30,368 nt of DNA from CAG-533 sp964589375 (lineage in GTDB: Bacteria > Bacillota_I > Bacilli_A > RF39 > UBA660). Below are positions 1 to 8,467 of the stretch, in pieces. Position 1 is the stretch's first letter. Each line of letters opens with the position of its first letter. The position numbers and the translations under genes are program-made. The stretch spans positions 1-30,368 of the forward strand of contig CAZPSA010000009.1 of assembly GCA_964589375.1 (NCBI GenBank), written 5' to 3'. Below the pieces are notes generated by a model that did no database searches, was not told the DNA's origin, and was given only the letters and a program-made list of their open reading frames with translations.

Positions 1-1
1 T

Positions 2-2863
2 ATGCTTCAAGAAGCTGTTGATACATTATTTGATAATGGTAGAAGAGGAAGAAGTGTAGCTGGAGCTGGTAATCGTCCTTTAAAATCACTTTCTAGTATG
101 CTTAAAGGAAAACAAGGTCGTTTCCGTCAAAACCTTTTAGGTAAGAGAGTAGACTATTCTGGACGTTCTGTTATCGTAGTTGGTCCATCACTTAAGATGT
201 ATCAATGTGGTCTTCCTAAAGATATGGCTTTAGAACTATTTAAACCTCATGTAATAAATGGTTTAGTTGAAAGAGGATTAGCACACAATATTAAAGGTGC
301 TAAGAAATTAATTGATAATAAAGATGATTGTGTTTGGGATATTGTTGAAGATGTAATAACTGAACATCCAGTTATGTTAAATCGTGCCCCAACACTACAC
401 AGATTAGGAATTCAGGCATTTGAACCAAAACTAGTTGGTGGTAAAGCAATAAGACTACATCCTTTAGTTTGTGCCGCATTTAACGCGGATTTCGACGGAG
501 ATCAAATGGCTGTCCATGTTCCTCTTTCGGAAGAAGCTAAAGCAGAAGCTAGAGTGTTAATGCTAGGTGCCAATAATATCTTAAAACCATCTGATGGTAA
601 ACCAATCGTTACTCCATCACAAGATATGGTTTTAGGAAATTACTATATAACATTAGAATATGCTGGGGAAGATAACGAAGGTAAAGTATATAAAAACTCA
701 AATGAAGCAATTATGGCTTATGAAAGAAGAGAAATAACTTTACATACTAGAATTGCTCTTCCTGTATCATCATTCAAACATAAAATATTTACTGATGATG
801 TCAAAGATAAATACTTGGTAACTACTGCTGGTAAATTAATCTTTAATGAAATATTACCGGATACTTATCCTTATATTAACGAACCAAGTAAGGAAAATAT
901 TGAAGGTTTTACACCGGATAAATTCTTCTTACCAATGGGAACAGATATTAAAAAGGTAATTAGTGAGATGCCAATTACTGCTGCATTCTCTAAGAAAACA
1001 TTACAACAAATAATTGCTCAAATATTTAGAAGATATAAAACAACTGAAACATCTATGATGCTAGATAGATTAAAAGATTTAGGATTTAAATATTCAACTA
1101 TTTCTGGTATTACATTTAGTATCATGGATATTATGACTAGTGAACATAAAGATGAATTTATAAAAATTGGCCAAGAAAAAGTTGATAAAATTAATAAACA
1201 ATTCTCTCGTGGATTGATAACAAATTTAGAACGTTATACATCGGTTGTAGATGTTTGGAATGGAGTAAGAAGCCAAGTTGAAGGCGAACTTAAAGAAATC
1301 GCGGCGGCTAATCCTAAAAACCCAATATTTATTATGATGACATCTGGGGCTCGTGGTTCATTAAATCAGTTTACCCAAATGGCTGGTATGCGTGGACTTA
1401 TGGCAAAGCCAACTGGTGAAGCTGTAGAAATTCCAATTACAACATCACTATATGAAGGCCACTCAGTAAACGAATTCTTCTTAAATACCCATGGGGCTCG
1501 TAAAGGTTCTGCTGATACAGCCTTAAAAACAGCTGATTCTGGTTACTTAACAAGAAGACTTGTAGATGTTGGCCAAGACATTATTATTAAAGAAGCTGAT
1601 TGCGGCGCAACTAGTGGACTAATTGTTTCTGATTTTATAGATGATAAAGATGGTTCAGTAATTGAATCAATGCAAGAAAGATTAATTGGTAGATATACTG
1701 CTAAAAAAGTTATAAATCCGGAAACCAAAGAAGTTATTGTAGATAAAAACGAGGCCATAACCGAAACAATTGCATCTAAAATTGCTAAAGCTGGTATTAA
1801 ATCAGTTGAAATTAGAAGTGTATTAACTTGTAAATGTGCTAATGGCATTTGCCAAAAATGTTATGGTAATAACTTAGCTACTGGTAATCTAGTAGAAACT
1901 GGTGAAGCTGTTGGTATTATGGCAGCTCAATCAATTGGTGAACCAGGAACTCAGCTTACTCTACGTACGTTCCATGCTGGTGGTGTTGCTTCAGAAGAAG
2001 ATATTACTCAAGGTTTACCAAGAGTTGAAGAAGTATTTGAAGCAAGAACTCCAAAAGGCAAAGCAACAATATCTGAGCTTACTGGTAAAGTAACAAAGAT
2101 TGATGATGCTAACGGCAAATGGAAGATTGTAGTTACTAATGATGTAGAAGCAAGAGAACATATAACAAATTATGGTGCTAAGTTAAGAGTAGAAATTGGC
2201 TCTCAAGTTAATGCAGGAGATAAGCTAACAGAAGGTATTATTTCACCTAAAGAATTATTAGCTGTTACCGACCCAATTACAACTCAAGAATATATTTTAA
2301 GAGAAATTCAAAAAGTATATAAATCTCAAGGCGTTGATATTGCCGATAAACATGTAGAGGTAATCGCAAGCCGTATGATTAATCGTATGCGTATTACTGA
2401 CTCTGGAGATACTGACTTAGTAAATGGTTTAACTGTATCAATAAGAGAATTTGCTAACAAAAATAAGCCTGTTATTTTAGCCGGCAAAAATCCCGCTAAA
2501 GGATATCCTATAATTTTAGGTATTACTAAATCAAGTTTAGAAACTGACTCTTTCTTATCAGCAGCATCATTCCAAGAAACAACTAAGATATTAACTGATG
2601 CGGCGATTAAAGGCAAAGTTGACAACTTAACTGGTTTAAAAGAAAACGTTATTTTAGGTAAATTAATTCCAGCAGGTACTGGTTCAAAACAATATTCAGA
2701 TATCGAAATAATGTTAGATAAAGAATATTTATCAGATGAACCAAGCGAAATACTTGAAGAAGAATTTATTGATAATGACGATTTAGCGAATACTAAAGAG
2801 ACAACAGAAACTAAGGAAGAAACAACTGATAATGACAAAAAAGAAGAAACAAACGTTGAATAG
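2..2863 (+). CDS. rpoC: DNA-directed RNA polymerase subunit beta' (5'-truncated by window edge)
   Basis: Catalytic beta' subunit of RNA polymerase; about the last 953 residues are present and the reading frame is open at the window edge, so the true start lies upstream. The metal-binding active-site motif NADFDGDQMA is at visible residues 161-170. The cysteine cluster of the second zinc site is seen further on (CGATSGL, then CKCANGICQKCYGN). The trigger-loop/bridge region (MTSGARGS, MAGMRGLMAKP) is intact. The end is an acidic, Thr/Glu-rich tail ending KEETNVE. I estimate roughly 290 residues are missing by comparison with the usual bacterial length. rpoB would be expected just upstream. The TAG stop lies at the loop edge of the intrinsic terminator, so the terminator stem is partly made of the last codons. 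Confidence 0.98.
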   Translation: MLQEAVDTLFDNGRRGRSVAGAGNRPLKSLSSMLKGKQGRFRQNLLGKRVDYSGRSVIVVGPSLKMYQCGLPKDMALELFKPHVINGLVERGLAHNIKGAKKLIDNKDDCVWDIVEDVITEHPVMLNRAPTLHRLGIQAFEPKLVGGKAIRLHPLVCAAFNADFDGDQMAVHVPLSEEAKAEARVLMLGANNILKPSDGKPIVTPSQDMVLGNYYITLEYAGEDNEGKVYKNSNEAIMAYERREITLHTRIALPVSSFKHKIFTDDVKDKYLVTTAGKLIFNEILPDTYPYINEPSKENIEGFTPDKFFLPMGTDIKKVISEMPITAAFSKKTLQQIIAQIFRRYKTTETSMMLDRLKDLGFKYSTISGITFSIMDIMTSEHKDEFIKIGQEKVDKINKQFSRGLITNLERYTSVVDVWNGVRSQVEGELKEIAAANPKNPIFIMMTSGARGSLNQFTQMAGMRGLMAKPTGEAVEIPITTSLYEGHSVNEFFLNTHGARKGSADTALKTADSGYLTRRLVDVGQDIIIKEADCGATSGLIVSDFIDDKDGSVIESMQERLIGRYTAKKVINPETKEVIVDKNEAITETIASKIAKAGIKSVEIRSVLTCKCANGICQKCYGNNLATGNLVETGEAVGIMAAQSIGEPGTQLTLRTFHAGGVASEEDITQGLPRVEEVFEARTPKGKATISELTGKVTKIDDANGKWKIVVTNDVEAREHITNYGAKLRVEIGSQVNAGDKLTEGIISPKELLAVTDPITTQEYILREIQKVYKSQGVDIADKHVEVIASRMINRMRITDSGDTDLVNGLTVSIREFANKNKPVILAGKNPAKGYPIILGITKSSLETDSFLSAASFQETTKILTDAAIKGKVDNLTGLKENVILGKLIPAGTGSKQYSDIEIMLDKEYLSDEPSEILEEEFIDNDDLANTKETTETKEETTDNDKKEETNVE

Positions 2864-2877
2864 TTTCTTCTTTTTTT
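2837..2877 (+). terminator. Intrinsic terminator of rpoC
   Basis: A perfect stem AAGAAGAAAC (2841-2850) pairs with GTTTCTTCTT (2863-2872) around a 12-nt loop, with flanking A/T pairs and a run of T. The 5' arm is inside the rpoC coding sequence and the stop codon abuts the 3' arm. Confidence 0.9.
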
Positions 2878-2882
2878 ATATA

Positions 2883-3110
2883 ATGAAAAAGATGGGTATG
2901 ATAAAAGCAAAAAAAATATTTCTAATTATTTTAGCTGGGTTAATTATTATATTAATAATGCTAATGTTATTTATTCATATTTTTAATTACGAAGCAGTAA
3001 ATAGTGATGATATAACTTTAATAAATAAAACAAGTAGTCTAACTACGCAAAGTTCAGATAAACCGAATTTATTAACAACAAATAAAATTATTAAAAAAAG
3101 CCGGAAATAA
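2883..3110 (+). CDS. Small hypothetical membrane protein
   Basis: An open frame of 75 codons from ATG 2883; in-frame ATGs at 2892 and 2898 are alternatives. It has a short basic N-terminus (KKMGMIKAKK), one very hydrophobic segment (about residues 11-32) and a polar Ser/Thr/Lys-rich tail, so it would be a single-pass protein with its tail probably outside. No clear Shine-Dalgarno sequence precedes it, because the start follows the T-run of the rpoC terminator directly. This weakens the call. I do not recognise a family. It lies alone between the rpoC terminator and the ruvA promoter. Confidence 0.35.
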   Translation: MKKMGMIKAKKIFLIILAGLIIILIMLMLFIHIFNYEAVNSDDITLINKTSSLTTQSSDKPNLLTTNKIIKKSRK

Positions 3111-3122
3111 CCGCAAAAACCA

Positions 3123-3151
3123 TTTACAAACAAATGTTCATATGTTATAAT
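3123..3151 (+). promoter_or_regulatory. Sigma-A promoter of ruvAB-glyA-tmk
   Basis: TTTACA (3123-3128), a 17-nt spacer, then TATAAT (3146-3151) preceded by TG in the extended -10 position. It lies 38 nt before the ruvA start; a strong AAGGAGG ribosome-binding site follows at about 3177-3184. Confidence 0.8.
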
Positions 3152-3188
3152 TTTTGTTAAAGATTGCTTATCATACAAGGAGGTAAAA

Positions 3189-3737
3189 ATGTTTGGTTAT
3201 ATAATTGGTAAAGTAAAATACATCGCAAGTAACTATATTATTATAGATAATAACGGAATTGGATATATTATATTTGTATCAAATCCTTATGCTTATGAAG
3301 AGGATAAAGAGTATACAGTTTATACTTATAATTTTATAAATGAAACGGAAAATTCTTTATACGGTTTTAAAAGTATGGAAGAAAAAGAATTGTTTTTAAA
3401 ACTGATTAATGTAAAAGGATTAGGTCCCAAAACTGCTAACGGAATGATGGCGACGGGATCAATTTCTGGAATAATTGATGCGATTGATAGAGAAAATATA
3501 TTATATTTAAAGAAGTTTCCTAAAGTTGGAGAAAAACTAGCTCGCCAAATTATTTTAGATTTAAAAGGTAAACTAAATAATTTTGAAATTGAAAAATCAT
3601 TTGATGATGAACTTGTAGAAGTCTTAGAAAACTTAGGCTACAAACCAGCTGATATTAAAAAGGTAATTCCTTTAGTTGATAAGAGTAGAAAGTTAGAAGA
3701 GCAAATAAAAGAGGCTTTAAAATTAATGTTAAAGTAG
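3189..3737 (+). CDS. ruvA: Holliday junction branch migration protein RuvA
   Basis: RuvA binds four-way DNA junctions as a tetramer and loads the RuvB motor. At 182 residues it is slightly shorter than the usual 190-205. The N-terminal OB fold (residues 1-62, starting MFGYIIGKVKYI) is followed by paired helix-hairpin-helix motifs (LINVKGLGPKTANGMM and FPKVGEKLARQIILDLKGK) and a short C-terminal helical domain that would contact RuvB (about 135-182). It starts 5 nt after an AAGGAGGT ribosome-binding site. It is first in a tight run with ruvB, which begins 7 nt after the ruvA stop codon, as in most bacteria. No ruvC is seen; Firmicutes use RecU instead. Confidence 0.95.
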   Translation: MFGYIIGKVKYIASNYIIIDNNGIGYIIFVSNPYAYEEDKEYTVYTYNFINETENSLYGFKSMEEKELFLKLINVKGLGPKTANGMMATGSISGIIDAIDRENILYLKKFPKVGEKLARQIILDLKGKLNNFEIEKSFDDELVEVLENLGYKPADIKKVIPLVDKSRKLEEQIKEALKLMLK

Positions 3738-3744
3738 GTGAAAT

Positions 3745-4746
3745 ATGGACAGAATTATTACAAGTGAAGAACTAGCAACCGATGTCTTTGAAGAAAATAT
3801 TAGACCTAGTTTATTAGATGAATATATCGGTCAAGATGAAGTTAAAGAAAATATTAGAGTATTTGTAGAAGCTGCAAAAATGCGAAAAGAATCTTTGGAT
3901 CATGTTTTACTTTATGGTCCACCAGGATTAGGTAAAACCACATTAGCGCACATTATTGCCAACGAGCTTGGAACAAATATTAAAACAACAACTGGCCCAG
4001 CTTTAGAAAAAAGTGGCGATTTAGCAGCAGTATTATCTTCTTTAGAACCGGGCGACGTTTTATTTATTGATGAAATCCACCGTATTCCGAAATTTATTGA
4101 AGAAATATTATATCCTGCGATGGAAGACTTTGAGCTAGATATTATTGTTGGCGGTGAAGGTTCAAGTCGGAGCATTAAAATAGACTTACCACCATTTACT
4201 TTAGTTGGAGCGACAACTAGAGCGGGGGACATATCTGCCCCATTACGAGATCGTTTTGGAATTGTATCAAAATTAAACTACTATTCCATTGAAGAACTTA
4301 AATGCATCATAGAAAGAACCAGCCGCGTACTAGGAATGAAAATTGGGGAAGAAGCCGCTGTAGAACTTGCCAAAAGGAGCCGTAAAACTCCCAGAATAGC
4401 CAACCGTTTATTTAAAAGAGTACGTGATTTTGCTCAAGTTAGTAGAGAAACGGAAATAAGCCTAGAAACTACAAAGCTTGCTTTAGAAAGACTTAAAGTT
4501 GATGAGTATGGCTTAGATCAAATTGATATAGAATATTTAGAAAGTTTAATAACCAAGTTTAATGGAGGTCCTGTGGGAGTTGAAACAATTGCCTCTTCAA
4601 TAGGCGAAGAAGTATCAACGTTAGAAGATGTGGTTGAGCCATATTTAATGCAGGAAGGTTTTATTAAAAGAACCCAAAGAGGAAGGATTGCAACTGATAA
4701 AAGTTATAGTCATATAAAAAAAGGAGGAGGACTGTTTAATGAATAA
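3745..4746 (+). CDS. ruvB: Holliday junction branch migration ATPase RuvB
   Basis: A hexameric AAA+ motor that pumps DNA through RuvA-bound junctions during recombination and fork repair. The 333-residue length is normal. Walker A is GPPGLGKTT, Walker B is LFIDEIHRI, sensor 1 lies in LVGATTRAG, and the arginine-finger segment is APLRDRFG. The C-terminal winged helix has the usual GGPVGVETIASSIGEE and the ending FIKRTQRGR. Its last eight bases overlap glyA, whose ribosome-binding site (GGAGGAGG) is inside ruvB, so the two genes are probably translationally coupled. Confidence 0.97.
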   Translation: MDRIITSEELATDVFEENIRPSLLDEYIGQDEVKENIRVFVEAAKMRKESLDHVLLYGPPGLGKTTLAHIIANELGTNIKTTTGPALEKSGDLAAVLSSLEPGDVLFIDEIHRIPKFIEEILYPAMEDFELDIIVGGEGSSRSIKIDLPPFTLVGATTRAGDISAPLRDRFGIVSKLNYYSIEELKCIIERTSRVLGMKIGEEAAVELAKRSRKTPRIANRLFKRVRDFAQVSRETEISLETTKLALERLKVDEYGLDQIDIEYLESLITKFNGGPVGVETIASSIGEEVSTLEDVVEPYLMQEGFIKRTQRGRIATDKSYSHIKKGGGLFNE

Positions 4747-5962
4747 AAAGTTAGCAAAAGCCTTAAAAAGCGAGGCAATAAGACAAGAGGAGAACATAGA
4801 ATTAATCGCTAGTGAAAATTATGTCTCAAAAGATATCTTGAAATTACAAGGAAGCATTTTAACAAATAAATATGCTGAAGGGTATCCTGGGAAAAAATAC
4901 TATGGCGGTTGTGAATTTATAGATCAAATTGAAAATATGGCAATTGATTATGCTTGCAAATTATTTAAATGCAAATACGCTAATGTTCAACCCCATTCTG
5001 GCTCTAATGCCAATATGGCAGTATATAAAGCTTTGTTAAATATTGGTGATACCGTGTTAGGAATGGATTTATCAAATGGCGGGCATCTAACCCATGGCCA
5101 CCCTATGAATTTTAGTGGGAAAGAATATAATATAATTAGTTATACCGTAGATAAAGATACTGAAATGATCGACTATGAAGAAGTAAGAAGACTAGCAATT
5201 GAAAATAAGCCAAAAATGATTATTGCTGGGGCAAGTGCCTATTCAAGAATAATTGACTTTAAAAAATTTAGAGAAATCGCTGACGAAGTGAATGCATATT
5301 TAATGGTTGATATGGCTCATATTGCTGGATTAGTAGCAGCTGGAGCTCATCCTTCACCAATTCCATATGCCGACGTGGTAACTACCACAACTCATAAAAC
5401 TTTAAGAGGCCCAAGAGGGGGATTGATACTTTGTAACGATGAAGAAATTGCCAAAAAAATAGATAAGACTATATTCCCAGGAACTCAAGGAGGACCATTA
5501 ATGCATGTTATTGCCGCCAAATTACAATGTTTTACAGAAGCTCTAGAACCGGAATTTACAACATATATTACTGATGTTATTCTAAATGCCAAAGCCTTAG
5601 CTGCTTCTCTAGCCGATGAAGGTGTCCATGTTATTTCTGGTGGAACTGATAATCACTTATTATTAATTGATGTTAAGTCTAAATATGGCATTACCGGAAA
5701 AGAGGCAGAAGCCGTTTTAGATAAAATCCATATAACAACTAATAAAAATACTATTCCAAATGAAACAGAAAGTCCTTTTAAAACATCTGGCTTGAGGTTA
5801 GGAAGTGCCGCAATGACAACTAGAGGTTTAAATGAAGGTGACTTCAAGTTAATTGGTAAAATAATATCTAAAGCCCTAGCAAATAAAGATAATGAAGAGG
5901 TACTTGAACAATTAAAAAATGATGTATTAAATCTAACTAAAAAGTATCCAATTTATAAATAA
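4739..5962 (+). CDS. glyA: Serine hydroxymethyltransferase
   Basis: A PLP enzyme that interconverts serine and glycine while charging tetrahydrofolate with a one-carbon unit. This feeds thymidylate and purine synthesis. The 407 residues are close to the family norm. The PLP-binding lysine is K220 in TTTTHKTLRGPRGG. The N-terminal ELIASENYVS and YAEGYPGKKYYGG substrate-binding motifs are present. The next gene encodes thymidylate kinase, so the pair forms a small dTMP-supply module behind ruvAB. Translation is probably coupled to ruvB through the eight-base overlap. Confidence 0.97.
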   Translation: MNKKLAKALKSEAIRQEENIELIASENYVSKDILKLQGSILTNKYAEGYPGKKYYGGCEFIDQIENMAIDYACKLFKCKYANVQPHSGSNANMAVYKALLNIGDTVLGMDLSNGGHLTHGHPMNFSGKEYNIISYTVDKDTEMIDYEEVRRLAIENKPKMIIAGASAYSRIIDFKKFREIADEVNAYLMVDMAHIAGLVAAGAHPSPIPYADVVTTTTHKTLRGPRGGLILCNDEEIAKKIDKTIFPGTQGGPLMHVIAAKLQCFTEALEPEFTTYITDVILNAKALAASLADEGVHVISGGTDNHLLLIDVKSKYGITGKEAEAVLDKIHITTNKNTIPNETESPFKTSGLRLGSAAMTTRGLNEGDFKLIGKIISKALANKDNEEVLEQLKNDVLNLTKKYPIYK

Positions 5963-5970
5963 AGGTAATC

Positions 5971-6663
5971 ATGGGTAAACTAATTATTGTTGAAGGTACT
6001 GATTGTTCAGGAAAAGAGACCCAAACAAGGAAACTAGCAGAACGATTAACTAAAGAAAATAAAAGAGTTGTAAGATTATCTTTCCCAATGTACGATACAC
6101 CGACTGGACAAATAATTGCTGCCTGCCTTTTAGGCAAACCGATATATGCTAGTAAACTTCTAGGGCAAGATCATGGCGTATTTCCGGAAGGTAGCGGGAA
6201 CATTGATCCTTTAACGGCCTGTGATTTTTATGCCGCAGACAGAAGATATAATCTTCCAATAATCGAAAAATATTTAAATGATGATTACATTGTTTTAATT
6301 GATAGATATGTTTCAAGTAATATGGCTCACCGTGGAGGATTGATTAAAGAACAAGCTGAAAGATTAAAAATGTATCAAAAGATTGATGATTTAGAGTATA
6401 AAATAAACGAATTGCCTAGGCCAGATAAACAAATTCTTCTATATTTACCATATGAATATGCTCTAGAACTAAAAAAGAACCGAGAAGAGGCTCCAGATGA
6501 GGCAGAAAAAAATGAAGCTTATTTAAGACAAGGCGAAGCAGCATATTTAGAACTTGCCGATATTTATGAATATGATGTTATTAATTGTGTAAAAGATGGC
6601 AAAATTAAAACGATTGATGAAATAAATGAAGAATTATACCAAATAGTAAAAACCATGCTCTAA
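5971..6663 (+). CDS. tmk: Thymidylate kinase
   Basis: Phosphorylates dTMP to dTDP on the way to dTTP. The P-loop is GTDCSGKETQ (residues 9-18); the usual small or acidic residue positions are varied (Cys in place of Gly). The DRYVSSNMAHRGG segment is the DRY-type nucleoside-binding motif. The region NREEAPDEAEKNEAYLRQGE is in the place of the LID. Length (230) is a little above the usual 205-215. It begins 8 nt after glyA and ends at a hairpin, closing the ruvAB-glyA-tmk transcription unit. Other deoxynucleoside kinases share this fold, but the motif set best fits Tmk. Confidence 0.88.
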   Translation: MGKLIIVEGTDCSGKETQTRKLAERLTKENKRVVRLSFPMYDTPTGQIIAACLLGKPIYASKLLGQDHGVFPEGSGNIDPLTACDFYAADRRYNLPIIEKYLNDDYIVLIDRYVSSNMAHRGGLIKEQAERLKMYQKIDDLEYKINELPRPDKQILLYLPYEYALELKKNREEAPDEAEKNEAYLRQGEAAYLELADIYEYDVINCVKDGKIKTIDEINEELYQIVKTML

Positions 6664-6676
6664 GCATTGTTTTTTG
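6648..6676 (+). terminator. Probable terminator of tmk
   Basis: AAAACCATGC pairs with GCATTGTTTT around a 5-nt loop with one mismatch, and a short T-run follows. The stem covers the tmk stop codon. Confidence 0.6.
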
Positions 6677-6708
6677 CGTTTTTACTTTAATATTATATAA
6701 ATGCTAAG

Positions 6709-6726
6709 TAGAAAACGTCGTTTCTA
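6709..6726. repeat. Short inverted repeat in the tmk-spoIIID gap
   Basis: TAGAAAACG and CGTTTCTA flank a single T, making a near-perfect dyad with one extra A. It lies about 120 nt before the broken spoIIID-like gene in a stretch (6677-6843) without other recognisable content apart from a TATACT -10-like hexamer at 6821-6826. It could be an operator; this is a guess from symmetry alone. Confidence 0.3.
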
Positions 6727-6843
6727 AAAAATTTTATGCGGTAAAATAAATTATTTAGAGAGTAATTTTAAATTAGCTCCTAACTGACTAAAATGACTAT
6801 AAAAATATTATTTTTTTTGGTATACTTTTTTAGGCGATTAAGT

Positions 6844-7038
6844 ATGGCACAAACATTTAAACAAAAAGATAGAGAATAATCAATTGAAATGGTTGGAGAA
6901 TATTTTGTCAAAACTTGTGCAAGTTATAGACAGATAAGTAAAGAATTTAGCATTAGTCTTCCAACTGTTAAAGATAATATATATAAATATAAAAGCCTTC
7001 ACCCCTTAGAAACAAAAAACAATTATGAATACAATTAA
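6844..7038 (+). pseudogene. SpoIIID-like regulator, interrupted by an in-frame TAA
   Basis: Read from ATG 6844, the frame runs 11 codons to a TAA at 6877-6879. It then continues in the same frame, with a possible restart at ATG 6889, for 49 more codons. The text after the stop (MVGEYFVKTCASYRQISKEF, then SISLPTVKDNIY) matches the SpoIIID pattern of an IGEYI-like helix, a scanning helix with the VR..A..F motif and a recognition helix with S..TV..D. The codons before the stop (KDRE) fit the ERT-type lead-in of the family. The C-terminal RHIRGG-type basic segment is missing. A nonsense-mutated relic is the simplest reading. A 49-residue truncated protein from ATG 6889, or a sequencing error at 6877, are alternatives. 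Confidence 0.6.
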
Positions 7039-7273
7039 GAAAAGAACTGCAAATACTCAAAGTATTAATAATAAAGATATTTTAAATCGAATAGCGGACG
7101 TTTATGAATATATTTTAGAAAGAAAAACGATTAATGAGATTGCCACTATTTTAGGTGAAAGCGAACAAACTATTTATAATGATATAAATATAAGATTAAA
7201 AAGCATAGGCGAAGCTCGTTTTTTAGAAATTAAACGAGTATTTGCCCAAAGACGCATGGATAATTTATCTTAG
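7025..7273 (+). CDS. SpoIIID-like helix-turn-helix protein
   Basis: An 82-residue basic protein. Residues about 22-60 (ILNRIADVYEYILERKTINE followed by IATILGESEQTIYNDI) carry the same plan as SpoIIID: a leading helix, a scanning helix and a recognition helix with a T(I/V)..D motif. The C-terminus is basic (KRVFAQRRMDNLS) but lacks the RHIRGG-type sequence of true SpoIIID. SpoIIID is a mother-cell transcription factor in endospore formers. Here it is a divergent paralogue, and its role is unknown. Its start overlaps the end of the interrupted copy by 14 nt, so the two arose side by side, probably by tandem duplication. The queA ribosome-binding site lies just downstream, so they are likely co-transcribed. 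Confidence 0.7.
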   Translation: MNTIKKRTANTQSINNKDILNRIADVYEYILERKTINEIATILGESEQTIYNDINIRLKSIGEARFLEIKRVFAQRRMDNLS

Positions 7274-7293
7274 AAAAAGAAAGTAGGGATAAT

Positions 7294-8319
7294 ATGAAAA
7301 CAGAAGATTTTAATTACAATTTACCACCAGAGTTAATCGCTCAAGTTCCCTTAGCAAAACGTTCTGAGTCTAGATTGTTAGTTATGGACAGAATAACAGG
7401 AGAACTAAACCATCAATACTTTTATAATGTAATTGACTATTTAAATGAAAATGATGCTTTAGTTATCAATGATACAAAGGTTATACCAGCTAGAATAATT
7501 GGAATAAAAGAAGCAACCGGAGCCATTATTGAATTACTACTCTTAAAGGATATAGATGGAAATACCTGGGAATGTTTAGCTAAGCCGCAAAAAAGATTGA
7601 AAGTTGGAACTATTATAAGTTTCGGCGATGGTATTTTAAAAGCGGAGGTAATAAAGATAAAAGAAGAAGGCGTAACAGTAGTTAAACTAATATATGATGG
7701 TATTCTTATGGAAATACTAGATCAATTAGGAACTATGCCACTGCCACCATACATTCATGAAACCTTAAAAGAAAAAGACCGTTATCAAACCGTTTATGCT
7801 AGGGAATATGGCTCTGCCGCCGCTCCCACAGCAGGATTACATTTTACTGAGGAACTATTAGCTAAAATAGCCACTAAAGGAATAAAAATTGTTCATATTA
7901 CCCTTCATGTTGGATTGGGCACATTTAGGCCGGTAAATGTCGAAGATGTAACGAAACATACTATGCATACTGAACATTACATGGTGGACAAAAAAGCCGC
8001 GGATACGTTAAATGAAGTTAAAAATAATGGGGGTAAAATCGTTGCCGTAGGTACTACTAGCGTTAGAACTTTAGAAACAATTATGATACATCATGATAGA
8101 TTTGTTCCAGAAATTGGCGATACAAATATCTTTATATATCCTGGCTTTAAATTTAAAGCAGTTGATGCCTTAATTACTAATTTTCACCTACCAAAAAGCA
8201 CTTTAATTATGCTTGTATCAGCCTTTTCTAAAAAAGAATATATTCTAAATGCCTATAATGTAGCTGTTCAAAATAAATATCGTTTCTTTAGTTTTGGAGA
8301 TGCCATGCTAATTAAGTAA
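7294..8319 (+). CDS. queA: S-adenosylmethionine:tRNA ribosyltransferase-isomerase
   Basis: Transfers and isomerises the ribosyl group of SAM onto preQ1 in the wobble position of tRNA, making epoxyqueuosine. The 341 residues are the normal length. Family motifs run in order: FNYNLPPELIAQ at the start, NDTKVIPARI, the PLPPYI segment, TAGLHFTEELL, LHVGLGTFRPV and the C-terminal TNFHLPKSTLIMLVSAF. The leader has AAAGAAAGTAGGGA before ATG. The tgt gene usually found nearby is not in this window. Confidence 0.96.
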   Translation: MKTEDFNYNLPPELIAQVPLAKRSESRLLVMDRITGELNHQYFYNVIDYLNENDALVINDTKVIPARIIGIKEATGAIIELLLLKDIDGNTWECLAKPQKRLKVGTIISFGDGILKAEVIKIKEEGVTVVKLIYDGILMEILDQLGTMPLPPYIHETLKEKDRYQTVYAREYGSAAAPTAGLHFTEELLAKIATKGIKIVHITLHVGLGTFRPVNVEDVTKHTMHTEHYMVDKKAADTLNEVKNNGGKIVAVGTTSVRTLETIMIHHDRFVPEIGDTNIFIYPGFKFKAVDALITNFHLPKSTLIMLVSAFSKKEYILNAYNVAVQNKYRFFSFGDAMLIK

Positions 8320-8386
8320 TATGCTGTTATTTATCTAAATTTGATTATCTTAGAAGGTAAATACTTACTATTAACTAAAAAATTTA

Positions 8387-8404
8387 AAAAAATTGCAATT
8401 TTTT
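8387..8404. repeat. Perfect 18-bp AT palindrome
   Basis: AAAAAATTGCAATTTTTT is its own reverse complement and is followed by a second TTGCAA at 8403-8408. It lies between queA and dnaG. With no loop it is not a terminator for queA; it may be a protein-binding or bent-DNA site. Confidence 0.5.
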
Positions 8405-8427
8405 GCAAAAAAATAAAGGAAATTGGG

Positions 8428-8465
8428 CACCCTTGGTTAATAAATAATAATTAGAGGGTGTTTTT
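8428..8465 (+). promoter_or_regulatory. Terminator-like hairpin containing the dnaG ribosome-binding site
   Basis: CACCCT (8428-8433) pairs with AGGGTG (8455-8460), extended by a T-G pair, with TTTTT directly after. The only Shine-Dalgarno-like sequence for dnaG (AGGG, 9 nt before ATG 8468) is in the 3' arm. The hairpin could therefore act as an attenuator, as a block on translation, or both. The 21-nt loop makes it modest in strength. Confidence 0.5.
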
Positions 8466-8467
8466 AT

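Noticed and set aside
1543..2910. Long open frames on the - strand and in other frames inside rpoC
   Set aside because: They mirror the strong coding frame, lack ribosome-binding sites and have Ser/Leu/Ile-rich composition typical of antisense frames. The same applies to antisense frames in ruvB, glyA, rpoD, rarA and the surface protein gene.
8387..8408. Terminator for queA
   Set aside because: The palindrome has no loop and is followed by A rather than T on the + strand.
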